A model generated the notes under the pieces. The model was not told the DNA's origin. It searched no databases and worked only from the letters and a program-made list of their open reading frames with translations. The position numbers were made by a program, and so were the translations under genes. Shown one piece after another: positions 1-8,349 of a DNA stretch of 38,334 nucleotides. The first letter of the stretch is position 1. The number at the start of each line of letters is the position of its first letter. The DNA comes from Verrucomicrobiota bacterium. GTDB lineage: Bacteria > Verrucomicrobiota > Verrucomicrobiia > Opitutales > Opitutaceae. The stretch lies in the NCBI GenBank assembly GCA_030601755.1, contig JAUWBF010000029.1, forward strand, positions 1 to 38,334. Direction: 5' to 3'.

Positions 1-105
1 ACCGCCTCCATCCGCTCCTTCTACCCGCCGGAGCCCTACAAGGGCAAGGGCGTGCGCATCGTGGGCGAGCGCGTCCGTCGCAAGGAAGGCAAGACCGTCG
101 CCTAA
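1..105 (+). CDS. rplF: 50S ribosomal protein L6, C-terminal end (partial)
   Basis: The window opens inside this gene. Only the last 34 codons and a TAA stop are visible. The tail reads with the L6 C-terminal signature: a PPEPYKGKG stretch followed by [11 protein letters not shown]6 binds 23S rRNA near the sarcin-ricin loop and the base of the L7/L12 stalk. Its position directly before rplR and rpsE is the standard spc operon order, which supports the call despite the short length. The start and N-terminal domain lie outside the window. Confidence 0.93.
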   Translation, partial: TASIRSFYPPEPYKGKGVRIVGERVRRKEGKTVA

Positions 106-150
106 CGTCCTCCCGTTCATTCAACCCTACTTTTCAAAGGCAGCCTAGCC

Positions 151-513
151 ATGAATACCATCATCAAAGCCAACCTCCTGCAAAAGCGCCGCTGGCGCAT
201 TCGCAAAAAGGTTCACGGCACCGCCGAGCGTCCGCGTCTCGCCGTCCGTTTCACCGGCAAGCACATCTACGCCCAGGCCGTGAACGACGAGAACGGAACC
301 ACCCTCGTGTTCCTCTCGAGCCTCGATCCCGAGCTCCGCAAGCAGAAGCTCGCCGCCAACATCGCCAGCGCCAAGACCCTTGGCTCCGCCTTCGCCGCCA
401 AGGCCAAGGCCGCCGGTCTGGATGCGGTCGTCTTCGACCGCTCCGGTGCTCCTTACGAAGGCAAAGTCAAGACCTTCGCCGACGCCGCCCGCGAAGGTGG
501 TCTGCAATTCTAA
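151..513 (+). CDS. rplR: 50S ribosomal protein L18
   Basis: The 120-residue product matches the normal L18 length. It shows the basic N-terminus (QKRRWRIRKKVHG), the TAERPRLAV segment with a YAQ stretch after it, and the C-terminal FDRSGAPYEGKVKTFADAAREGGL motif region around residues 95-118. L18 binds 5S rRNA and helps dock it on the large subunit. The gene lies 45 bases after rplF and 6 bases before rpsE in spc operon order. A weak AAAGG lies about 10 bases before the ATG; no strong Shine-Dalgarno is present. The ATG start gives the expected length. Confidence 0.97.
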   Translation: MNTIIKANLLQKRRWRIRKKVHGTAERPRLAVRFTGKHIYAQAVNDENGTTLVFLSSLDPELRKQKLAANIASAKTLGSAFAAKAKAAGLDAVVFDRSGAPYEGKVKTFADAAREGGLQF

Positions 514-519
514 CAGCCA

Positions 520-1059
520 ATGAGCACTAACTATCAAGGCGGCCAGCGCCGCGAAAACCGTCGCGACAACCGCCGCGACAACGCCCCCGTCACCGAAGAA
601 GGTCCTCAGATGGTTGAGAAGGTCGTCTTCATCAACCGCTGCGCCAAGGTCGTCAAGGGCGGCCGTCGCTTCAGCTTCTCGGCCCTCGCCGTCGTCGGCG
701 ACCAGAAGGGCAACGTCGGCATCGGCTACGGCAAGGCCAACGAGGTCCCCGAGGCCATCCGCAAGAGCACCGAGCACGCCAAGAAGCGCCTGATCAACGT
801 CAAGCTCCGCGGCGACACCATCCCGCACGAGGTGCTCGGCGAGTTCGACGGCGGCAAGGTCCTCCTCAAGCCCGCCACGACCGGCACCGGCCTCATCGCC
901 GGCGGCGGCGTCCGCGCGGTCCTCGAGGCGGCCGGCGTCAAGAACGTCCTCACCAAGTCGATGGGTTCCCAGAACCACAACGCCGTGGTCAACGCCACCC
1001 TCGCCGGTCTCAAGCAGCTCCGCCTCGCCGAGGACTACGCCGCCGTCCGCGGCGCCTGA
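520..1059 (+). CDS. rpsE: 30S ribosomal protein S5
   Basis: This 179-residue protein has an Arg/Asn-rich N-terminal extension (about residues 8-22, with repeated RRDN units). The S5 double-stranded-RNA-binding domain follows from about residue 31 ([20 protein letters not shown]), then the C-terminal S5 fold with [15 protein letters not shown] and a [15 protein letters not shown] segment. S5 sits at the mRNA entry side of the small subunit and affects decoding fidelity. The gene is 6 bases after rplR. No Shine-Dalgarno is visible directly before the ATG. In many bacteria rpmD (L30) follows rpsE; here it does not. Confidence 0.97.
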   Translation: MSTNYQGGQRRENRRDNRRDNAPVTEEGPQMVEKVVFINRCAKVVKGGRRFSFSALAVVGDQKGNVGIGYGKANEVPEAIRKSTEHAKKRLINVKLRGDTIPHEVLGEFDGGKVLLKPATTGTGLIAGGGVRAVLEAAGVKNVLTKSMGSQNHNAVVNATLAGLKQLRLAEDYAAVRGA

Positions 1060-1130
1060 TCCTCCGTCATCCATCCGAGTCCCATCCCGCCACGGCGGGG
1101 TGGGGCGCCCCTCCCAATCAGGAAACACTC

Positions 1131-1577
1131 ATGAAACTTCACGAACTCTCCAACACTCCCGGCGCCGTCCATCGCAAGAAGCGCGTGGGCAACGGTCGCG
1201 GCAACGGCCACGGCAAGACCTCCGGTCGCGGTGGCAAGGGCCAGACCGCCCGCTCCGGCGGCAGCATCCGTCCCGGCTTCGAAGGCGGCCAGATGCCCCT
1301 CTATCGTAAGCTCCCCCACCGCGGCTTCAATCAGGCCAACTTCCGCACCGAGATCGCCATCCTCAACGTCGGCGACCTCGCCCGTCTTGCGGACGGTGTC
1401 TCCGAGATCGACGCCGCCGGCCTCGCCGCCGCCGGTCTGATCCGCGCCGGTGAGACCAGCGTCAAGATCCTCGGCAACGGTGAACTCGGCCGCGCCATCA
1501 AGGTGACCGCAGCCAAGTTCTCCGAATCCGCCAAGGCCAAGATCGAACAAGCCGGTGGCCAGGCCATCGTCGCTTGA
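1131..1577 (+). CDS. rplO: 50S ribosomal protein L15
   Basis: The 148-residue product has the Gly/Arg-rich N-terminal tail of L15 (VGNGRGNGHGKTSGRGGKGQ, then SGGSIRPGFEGGQMPLYR at about residues 42-59) and the compact C-terminal domain ending in KAKIEQAGGQ. L15 is an early assembly protein of the large subunit. The ATG is preceded by AGGAAA at suitable spacing, one of the few clear ribosome binding sites in this operon. It lies 71 bases after rpsE without the usual intervening rpmD. A terminator-like hairpin follows before secY. Confidence 0.97.
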   Translation: MKLHELSNTPGAVHRKKRVGNGRGNGHGKTSGRGGKGQTARSGGSIRPGFEGGQMPLYRKLPHRGFNQANFRTEIAILNVGDLARLADGVSEIDAAGLAAAGLIRAGETSVKILGNGELGRAIKVTAAKFSESAKAKIEQAGGQAIVA

Positions 1578-1624
1578 TTGTCACGCTCCCGCGCCCCAAG
1601 GCGCTTTGCTTCGACTTGTGATCA

Positions 1625-1668
1625 GGGCGGGTTGATGCCAAACGGCACTCCCGCCCCTTTCTGTTTTT
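1625..1668 (+). terminator. Terminator-like hairpin between rplO and secY
   Basis: GGGCGGG at 1625-1631 pairs with CCCGCCC at 1650-1656. An inner TGCC/GGCA stem fills the loop, and CTTTCTGTTTTT follows. This is an intrinsic-terminator shape inside an operon. It probably acts as an attenuator or a partial terminator that lowers secY relative to upstream ribosomal genes. That role is inferred. Confidence 0.65.
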
Positions 1669-1687
1669 ACTCAGGTATTCCCACAAC

Positions 1688-3190
<1,503 letters not shown>

Positions 3191-3203
3191 AAAGCCGCTT
3201 TAC

Positions 3204-3209
3204 AAGGAG
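3204..3209 (+). promoter_or_regulatory. Shine-Dalgarno site that decides the GTG start of the adk-like gene
   Basis: AAGGAG lies four bases before GTG at 3214. It is one of the strongest ribosome binding sites in the window. It favours GTG 3214 over the next in-frame ATG near 3307, which would remove the conserved N-terminal strand. Confidence 0.7.
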
Positions 3210-3213
3210 CAGG

Positions 3214-3678
3214 GTGTCTGTATCACCGAACTTTCCTCTGTCCGAGGCCACGTCTCGGACAAAGCTCCTGCTCCTCGATGATCCGGCCACGTTGCCGGTA
3301 AGTCTGATGGATCGACTCCGTTCTTTGAATATCGAGCACGTCTCTTCCGCCGAACTGATCGCGCGGGAGATTTCGCGTCACACCCCGGCCGGCTCCGCCG
3401 TAGCCCGGGCGCAACGGCAGGGTCAACCCCTGCCCGAGGAACCGCTGCTGGCCATCATCCGCCGCTGGTTCATGACGCGCAAACCTGATGCGGGATTCGC
3501 CCTGACCGGCTTCCCGGCTACGATGCTCCAAGCCCAGGTGTTCGACGACTGGCTTGAGACTCGCGACGAGTCCCTTGACGCCGTCCTCACGACGACCGGC
3601 CAAGCCGCCGGTCCCGTCCACGAACACTATCGCACCCATGGCCTGCTGCAGGCCGCCGAAATTTCCCAACTGTCATGA
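3214..3678 (+). CDS. Degenerate adenylate-kinase-like protein (probable pseudoenzyme)
   Basis: The 154-residue product occupies the classical adk position between secY and map. It aligns with adenylate kinase without gaps over about residues 16-125: strand KLLLLDD, then NIEHVSSAELIA (usually STGDMLR), then GSAVARAQRQGQPLPEEPLLAIIRR (matching the family's GELVPDEL region), then GFALTGFPAT (usually GFLLDGFPRT), then LDAVL. The P-loop glycines and lysine are gone (DDPATLPVS, residues 22-30). The AMP-binding Arg and Asp are replaced, GFPR has become GFPA, and the LID domain and most of the C-terminus are missing. It is therefore unlikely to phosphorylate AMP. The frame is open, with AAGGAG before the GTG, and its stop overlaps the map ATG by 4 bases. 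This suggests a kept, translated gene rather than decay. Confidence 0.75.
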   Translation: MSVSPNFPLSEATSRTKLLLLDDPATLPVSLMDRLRSLNIEHVSSAELIAREISRHTPAGSAVARAQRQGQPLPEEPLLAIIRRWFMTRKPDAGFALTGFPATMLQAQVFDDWLETRDESLDAVLTTTGQAAGPVHEHYRTHGLLQAAEISQLS

Positions 3679-4454
3679 TACCCATCAAAAACAGCGAAGG
3701 CATCCGGCGGATGCGCGAGGCCTGTGCGGTGGCCGCCACCGTCCTCGACCAGCTGAAAACGCAGGTCAGCCCCGGTGTTACCACTTACGACTTGGATCAG
3801 TATGCGCGCGAGTTGATCGCCCGCCACGGAGCCACCAGCGCCTGTTATGGCTACCAGATCGGCAGCCGGCGCTATCCCGGATACAGTTGCATCTCCGTCA
3901 ACGAGGAGGTCGTCCATGGCATCGGTTCCATGAAGCGCATCCTCACCGACGGCGATGTGGTCTCCCTCGACATCGTCGTGGCCTACAACGGCTACATCGG
4001 CGACAACGCCACCACCGTCCCTGTCGGCGCGATCTCCCCGAAGATCGAGGAACTCCTCCGCATCAGCCGCGAGGCCCTCGACATCGGCATCGCCCAGGCG
4101 AAGGTCGGCAATCGCATCGGTGACATCTCCAACGCGATCCAGACCCACGTCGAGGCCCACGGCTTCAGCGTCATCCGCGACATGGTCGGCCACGGCGTCG
4201 GCACCTCGATGCACGAGGAGCCGCAGATCCCGAACTACGGCCGCAAGGGCCAGGGCCCCAAGATCAAGCCCGGCATGACCCTCGCGATCGAGCCCATGGT
4301 CAACCTCGGCGGCTACCGCACCAAGACGCTCTCCGACGGCTGGACCATCGTCGCCGCGGACGGACTGCCCTCCGCGCACTTCGAACACACCGTGCTCACC
4401 ACCGAACAAGGCCCCGAGGTCCTCACAATCCCGGCGCCCGTCTCGGCAACCTGA
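3675..4454 (+). CDS. map: Methionine aminopeptidase, type I
   Basis: This 259-residue enzyme removes the initiator methionine from nascent proteins. The five metal ligands are in place: Asp in SLDIVV, Asp in [10 protein letters not shown], His in [12 protein letters not shown], Glu in LAIEPMVN and Glu in TTEQGPEVL. There is no N-terminal zinc-finger extension, so it is the short bacterial class. The ATG overlaps the stop of the adk-like gene (ATGA), implying translational coupling. A strong intrinsic terminator starts 8 bases after its stop, so map ends the spc transcription unit. Confidence 0.97.
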   Translation: MIPIKNSEGIRRMREACAVAATVLDQLKTQVSPGVTTYDLDQYARELIARHGATSACYGYQIGSRRYPGYSCISVNEEVVHGIGSMKRILTDGDVVSLDIVVAYNGYIGDNATTVPVGAISPKIEELLRISREALDIGIAQAKVGNRIGDISNAIQTHVEAHGFSVIRDMVGHGVGTSMHEEPQIPNYGRKGQGPKIKPGMTLAIEPMVNLGGYRTKTLSDGWTIVAADGLPSAHFEHTVLTTEQGPEVLTIPAPVSAT

Positions 4455-4461
4455 TTTTCTC

Positions 4462-4484
4462 AATGCGGCCCGTCCGCATTTTTT
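4462..4484 (+). terminator. Intrinsic terminator after map
   Basis: AATGCGG (4462-4468) pairs perfectly with CCGCATT (4474-4480) across a five-base loop and runs into six Ts. It separates the spc operon from rpsM and sits where infA and rpmJ would lie in many genomes. Confidence 0.85.
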
Positions 4485-4534
4485 CGTCCGCTTCACTCTC
4501 TCACTTCACACCAAACCCAACCCTACATCACATC

Positions 4535-4912
4535 ATGCCTCGTCTCCTTGGCGTCGACATTCCCGCGAAGAAGAAAGTCTCCTTCGCGCTGCGTTACATC
4601 TACGGTATCGGTCCGGTTCGCGCCGACCAGATCGTCGTTGAAGCTGAACTGAACCCCGACATGCGGGCTCAGGACCTCTCCGAGGAGCAGCTCAACAAGA
4701 TCCTCCACATCATCGCCGAGCACAAGTGGGTCCTCGAGGGCGACCTGCGCCGCGAGCTCACCGGCAATCTCAAGCGCCTTCAGGCCATCAACTGCTACCG
4801 TGGCATCCGCCATCGTCGCAGCCTCCCGGTCCGCGGCCAGCGCACCAGCACCAACGCCCGCACCCGCAAGGGCCCGCGTCGCACCGTCGGCGTCACCAAG
4901 GCTTCCAAGTAA
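4535..4912 (+). CDS. rpsM: 30S ribosomal protein S13
   Basis: The 125-residue S13 starts with [10 protein letters not shown], the family N-terminus, so ATG 4535 is preferred to the longer in-frame opening upstream. It shows the YGIG helix-turn region (residues 21-24), [12 protein letters not shown], and the basic C-terminal tail [20 protein letters not shown] that reaches the decoding-centre tRNAs. It is the first gene of the alpha operon here, since a terminator precedes it. The leader just before the ATG is A/C-rich (CTACATCACATC) with no Shine-Dalgarno site. Confidence 0.97.
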   Translation: MPRLLGVDIPAKKKVSFALRYIYGIGPVRADQIVVEAELNPDMRAQDLSEEQLNKILHIIAEHKWVLEGDLRRELTGNLKRLQAINCYRGIRHRRSLPVRGQRTSTNARTRKGPRRTVGVTKASK

Positions 4913-4932
4913 CCCTTTAAATACCATCCGTC

Positions 4933-5466
4933 ATGGCCGAAGATAAGTCCGCTCCCAAAAAAGAAAAAGCGATCAAGGACGTCGAGTCCGTCGCCGCCGC
5001 TCCCGCCGCTGAAAAGCCGGTTGAGCTGGTCGGTGGCGTCGCCCGCCAGCCCACCGCCGAAGAGCTCCTCAAGGAAGAGCTCGGCGCGATCAAGATCCGC
5101 AAGGCGAAGGGTTCCAAGAACATCACCTCCGGCGTCGCCAACGTGCTCGCCTCGTTCAACAACACCATCGTCTCCATCACCGACGCCAAGGGCGCCGTGA
5201 TCTCCTGGTCCAGCGCCGGCAAGTGCAACTTCCGCGGTTCCCGCAAGTCCACCGCCTACGCCGCCCAGGTCGTCGCCCAGGACGCCGCCCGCACCGCCAT
5301 GTCGCACGGCCTCAAGGACGTCGTCGTGAAGGTCTCCGGTCCCGGCCTCGGCCGCGACAGCGCCATCCGCGCCTTCCAGGCCATCGGCCTCGAGATCACC
5401 TCGATCGTCGACGTCACCCCGGTGCCGCACAACGGCTGCCGTCCCAAGAAGCGCCGCCGCTGCTAA
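4933..5466 (+). CDS. rpsK: 30S ribosomal protein S11 with N-terminal extension
   Basis: This is a 177-residue S11. The conserved core starts near residue 54 and includes [12 protein letters not shown] (73-84), [13 protein letters not shown] and the C-terminal [17 protein letters not shown]. Compared with the usual ~129 residues there are about 48 extra N-terminal residues, rich in Ala, Lys and Glu, with a likely helix around EELLKEEL. S11 forms part of the platform near the mRNA exit and contacts the Shine-Dalgarno helix. The alternative would be a later start, but no ATG or GTG lies close to the core, and ATG 4933 follows rpsM by 20 bases. No Shine-Dalgarno is visible. Confidence 0.95.
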   Translation: MAEDKSAPKKEKAIKDVESVAAAPAAEKPVELVGGVARQPTAEELLKEELGAIKIRKAKGSKNITSGVANVLASFNNTIVSITDAKGAVISWSSAGKCNFRGSRKSTAYAAQVVAQDAARTAMSHGLKDVVVKVSGPGLGRDSAIRAFQAIGLEITSIVDVTPVPHNGCRPKKRRRC

Positions 5467-5516
5467 GCGCCCGCCGCACCACCCACGGAATCAACCCAAT
5501 TTAAGGTCAACCCACC

Positions 5517-6128
5517 ATGGCTCGTTACACCGGTCCCACCACCCGCCTCAGCCGCCGCTTCAACCAGCCGCTGTTCGGCGCCACCAAGGCCTTCGAAAAG
5601 CGTCCCTATCCTCCCGGCCAGCACGGCCCCAAACTCCGTCGCAAGCTCTCGGAATACGCCGTCGGCCTCAACGAAAAGCAGAAGCTCCGCTACGTCTACG
5701 GTCTGCTCGAGCGCCAGTTCCGCCGCACCTTCGAGGCCGCCAAGCGCGAGCGCGGCGTCACGGGTGAGCGCTTCCTGCAGCTCCTCGAGACCCGCCTCGA
5801 CAGCGTCGTCTACCTCCTCGGCTTCGCCAAGAGCCGCTCCGCCGCCCGCCAGCTGGTCAACCACGGCCACGTGCGCGTCAACGGCCACAAGGTCGACATC
5901 GCCAGCTACGTCGTCCAGGTCGGCGACGAGCTCGAGATCAAGAACCAGGCCAGCTCCCGCCAGCTCGCCACCCGCAACCTCGAGGAGAACCGCGCCCGCA
6001 ACGTCCCGGGCTGGCTCACCCTCAACGCCGAGCAGTTCAAGGCCGTCGTCAACCGTCTGCCCAACCGCGACGAGATGGCCCCCGACATCAACGAGCAGCT
6101 CATCGTCGAGTTCTACTCGCGCTTCTGA
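5517..6128 (+). CDS. rpsD: 30S ribosomal protein S4
   Basis: The 203-residue S4 has MARYTGPTTRLSRRF at the N-terminus and YPPGQHGPKLRRKLSEYA near residues 31-48. The S4 RNA-binding domain spans about 94-155 (RLDSVVYLLGFAKSRSAARQLVNHGHVRVNG), and the protein ends in LIVEFYSRF. The four N-terminal zinc cysteines of the C+ form are absent, so it is the zinc-free form. S4 nucleates assembly of the 16S 5' domain and in enterobacteria represses its own operon. A long hairpin follows the stop, before rpoA. Confidence 0.97.
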   Translation: MARYTGPTTRLSRRFNQPLFGATKAFEKRPYPPGQHGPKLRRKLSEYAVGLNEKQKLRYVYGLLERQFRRTFEAAKRERGVTGERFLQLLETRLDSVVYLLGFAKSRSAARQLVNHGHVRVNGHKVDIASYVVQVGDELEIKNQASSRQLATRNLEENRARNVPGWLTLNAEQFKAVVNRLPNRDEMAPDINEQLIVEFYSRF

Positions 6129-6151
6129 TCCGGCCCTTTGCCGGTGGTTTC

Positions 6152-6212
6152 GCCGTTCGGTCCCCGTTTGCAAACGCAGACGGGGCTTGCCGAACGGCTA
6201 AACTTATTTTTT
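6152..6212 (+). terminator. Long hairpin with T-run between rpsD and rpoA
   Basis: GCCGTTCGG (6152-6160) pairs with CCGAACGGC (6190-6198). An inner CCCCGT (6162-6167) pairs with ACGGGG (6180-6185). TAAACTTATTTTTT follows. The shape is that of an intrinsic terminator. Because rpoA follows in the same direction, it is probably an attenuator or an RNA-processing site. Confidence 0.65.
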
Positions 6213-6238
6213 CTCCTTAACTCTTTACACCTATCGCC

Positions 6239-7240
6239 ATGCCCAAACGCCTCGGAAAGTTCGAGCTTCCCAACAAACTCACCAAGGTCGAGGACGGCGC
6301 CACGCCGACCTACTCCAAGTTCATCGCCGAGCCCTTCGAGGCCGGTTACGGCCACACCATCGGCAACTCCCTGCGCCGCGTGCTGCTCAGCTCCATCGAG
6401 GGCTCGGCCATCTCCTCGATCAAGATCGAGGGCGTCAGCCACGAGTTCCAGAGCATCGACGGTGTCGTCGAGGACGTCACCGACATCGTGCTCAACCTGA
6501 AGAAGATCCTCATCATCTCCCAGAAGCGCGAGCCCGTCACCCTCCAGATCAAGGTGAACCGCGATGGCGCCGTCACCGCCGCCGACATTCAGGCCGACGC
6601 CAACATCACCATCGTCAACCCCGAGCAGGTTATCTGCACCCTCGACAAGGTCCGCCTCTTCAACGCCGAGGTCGAGATCAAGACCGGTCGCGGTTACTAT
6701 CCCGGCGAGCAGAACAAGAAGGAAGACCAGGCCATCGGCGTCATCCCGATCGACTCCCTGTTCTCCCCGGTGAAGCTCGTGAAGTATTCGGTCGAGAACA
6801 CCCGCGTGGGTCAGATCACCGACTACGACAAGCTCATCCTTGAGATCTGGACCGACGGTCGCGTGACTCCGGACGACGCCCTCAAGCAGTCCGCCTCCAT
6901 CCTCAAGCACCACCTCGACGTGTTCGACCGCGTCAGCGAGGAGGCCTACGAGTTCGACAACGTGCAGTCCGAGGTCAGCGAGGAGCAGAACAAGCTCCGC
7001 AAGCTCCTCAACATGTCGGTCAACGAGATCGAGCTCTCGGTCCGCGCCGCCAACTGCCTCAACAACGCGAACATCACCACGGTCGGCGAACTCGCCATGA
7101 AGACCGAGCAGGAGATGCTCAAGTATCGCAACTTCGGCAAGAAGTCGCTCAACGAAATCAAGGACAAGCTGGAGCAGCTCGGTCTCTCCCTTGGCATGAA
7201 GTTCGACGAGCGTCTCCTCGACGCCAAGAAGGAAGCCTGA
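6239..7240 (+). CDS. rpoA: DNA-directed RNA polymerase subunit alpha
   Basis: The 333-residue product matches the family length. The N-terminal dimerisation domain shows AEPFEAGYGHTIGNSLRRVLLSS (about residues 30-52) and the GVVEDVTDIVLNLK segment. The C-terminal domain, about 255-320, shows the helix-hairpin-helix region with NITTVGELAMKTEQEMLKYRNFGKKSLNEI, which binds UP elements and activators. A flexible linker lies between them. Gene order rpsD-rpoA-rplQ is canonical. Hairpins lie on both sides, so the level of rpoA may be tuned separately from the ribosomal proteins. Confidence 0.98.
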   Translation: MPKRLGKFELPNKLTKVEDGATPTYSKFIAEPFEAGYGHTIGNSLRRVLLSSIEGSAISSIKIEGVSHEFQSIDGVVEDVTDIVLNLKKILIISQKREPVTLQIKVNRDGAVTAADIQADANITIVNPEQVICTLDKVRLFNAEVEIKTGRGYYPGEQNKKEDQAIGVIPIDSLFSPVKLVKYSVENTRVGQITDYDKLILEIWTDGRVTPDDALKQSASILKHHLDVFDRVSEEAYEFDNVQSEVSEEQNKLRKLLNMSVNEIELSVRAANCLNNANITTVGELAMKTEQEMLKYRNFGKKSLNEIKDKLEQLGLSLGMKFDERLLDAKKEA

Positions 7241-7248
7241 TCCGTTTC

Positions 7249-7287
7249 GGCGACGGCTTCCGCAAGGGAGCCGCCGCCTTTCATTTT
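7249..7287 (+). terminator. Weak terminator-like hairpin between rpoA and rplQ
   Basis: GGCGACGGCT (7249-7258) pairs with AGCCGCCGCC (7269-7278) with one A-C mismatch, followed by TTTCATTTT. The T-run is interrupted, so termination would be partial at best. Confidence 0.45.
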
Positions 7288-7374
7288 CGACTCTCGCGCC
7301 GTCCGCTGCCGCCCCGCGCTGCGACCGGAATGCCGATCGGGAGTTCGTCCTAAAAAACCAAATACAACACCACA

Positions 7375-7875
7375 ATGCGTCACAACAAACACCGCGCCTC
7401 CCTCGGCGTCACCCGCGAGCACCGCGAAGCGATGCTCAGCAACATGGCCGCCTCGCTCATCGAGCACGGCCGCATCAAGACCACCCTCACCAAGGCCAAG
7501 GCTCTGCGCCCCTTCGTCGAGAAGATCATCACCAAGGCCAAGAAGGCCGCCGCCTTCGAGAAGATCGACGGCAAGCTCGATCCCCGTGCCCTGCACCTCC
7601 GCCGCCTCGCCCTCAAGGACGTGCGCAACGAGGACGCCATCACCCTCCTCTTCAACGAGAAGGTCTCCGAGTTCACCAACCGCGCCGGCGGCTACACCCG
7701 CATCTACAAGCTCGGGCCCCGCGTCGGTGACGCCGCCAACATGGCGCTCATCGAATTCGTGAAGGCCGACGACCAGGGCTACAAGAAGTCCAAGTCGCGC
7801 AAGTCCTCCAAGAAGGCCGCCAAGCCCGCCGCCGCCGAGGCGACCGAGGCCGCCGCTCCTTCCGCCGAGGCCTGA
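7375..7875 (+). CDS. rplQ: 50S ribosomal protein L17 with basic/Ala-rich tail
   Basis: The product has 166 residues. The L17 core covers about residues 1-130: MRHNKHRASLGVTREHREAM at the start, then HGRIKTTLTKAKALRP and GGYTRIYKLGPRVGDAANMALIEFV. A tail of about 35 residues follows, first Lys/Ser-rich (KKSKSRKSSKKAAK) and then Ala/Glu-rich. L17 sits near the peptide exit tunnel. Tails of this kind are known on L17 in several phyla. The A/C-rich leader (ATACAACACCACA) has no Shine-Dalgarno. A strong terminator after the stop closes the alpha operon. Confidence 0.97.
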   Translation: MRHNKHRASLGVTREHREAMLSNMAASLIEHGRIKTTLTKAKALRPFVEKIITKAKKAAAFEKIDGKLDPRALHLRRLALKDVRNEDAITLLFNEKVSEFTNRAGGYTRIYKLGPRVGDAANMALIEFVKADDQGYKKSKSRKSSKKAAKPAAAEATEAAAPSAEA

Positions 7876-7918
7876 TCGCCCGATCGGGTTTCGCGTTCGC
7901 GACCATCCTCACCTCTTC

Positions 7919-7949
7919 AACGCGCCGGATCATCCCGGCGCGTTTTTTT
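7919..7949 (+). terminator. Intrinsic terminator of the alpha operon
   Basis: AACGCGCCGG (7919-7928) pairs perfectly with CCGGCGCGTT (7935-7944) over a six-base loop and runs into a seven-T tract. It is the clearest terminator in the window. Confidence 0.9.
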
Positions 7950-8087
7950 GTGTCCGCGGTTTTGGGGGCGTCGCCCCGCAATCCCGCGGGATGATGGCGT
8001 GACCTCGCGTAGGTGATGATCAGCGACGTCGCATGGTTTGGCTTGTTGCGTGGGGCGCGGCGGGTTTGGCTGGGCGCTTCGCCCCGC

Positions 8088-8312
8088 ATGGATCTGCAAA
8101 TCGCCACCGTCGTTTATTGCCTGCTCGTCGCCGCCCTGTTCCTGGGGTTGTGGCGTTACTACGACCGGCGCGACCATGCGCGCTTCGAGCAGGAGCGCCG
8201 GCACGCGGCGTTTCACTGTGTGCGTTGCGGCCACACCTATGCGGTGCAGGGCGACCACGAGACGGCTGCCTGCCCGCGCTGCGCGCATGAGAACGCGCGG
8301 CTGAAGTTTTAG
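8088..8312 (+). CDS. Small membrane protein with zinc-ribbon-like tail
   Basis: This 74-residue protein has one hydrophobic helix at about residues 5-22. A charged stretch follows (RRDHARFEQERRH), then a rubredoxin/zinc-ribbon-like pair of CxxC motifs (Cys44-Cys47 and Cys62-Cys65) with YAVQGDHETA between them. It is probably anchored in the inner membrane with the ribbon in the cytoplasm. I do not recognise a named family and cannot give a function. ATG 8088 is preferred over an in-frame ATG at 8013 because it places the helix at the N-terminus. It ends convergently 37 bases from gdhA. Confidence 0.6.
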   Translation: MDLQIATVVYCLLVAALFLGLWRYYDRRDHARFEQERRHAAFHCVRCGHTYAVQGDHETAACPRCAHENARLKF

Positions 8313-8325
8313 GGCGTCGTGTGGG

Positions 8326-8343
8326 GCGGGCGGTGTCGCCCGC
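8326..8343. terminator. Hairpin between convergent genes
   Basis: GCGGGCG (8326-8332) pairs with CGCCCGC (8337-8343) around a GTGT loop in the 37-base gap between two convergent stops. No T-run follows on either strand, so a terminator role is only suggested by position. Confidence 0.35.
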
Positions 8344-8349
8344 GCGACA

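Noticed and set aside
7963-8087. GC-rich small palindromes (GGGGCG/CGCCCC and similar) before the small zinc-ribbon gene
   Set aside because: Short GC palindromes are expected at this base composition and no second copy pattern could be established.
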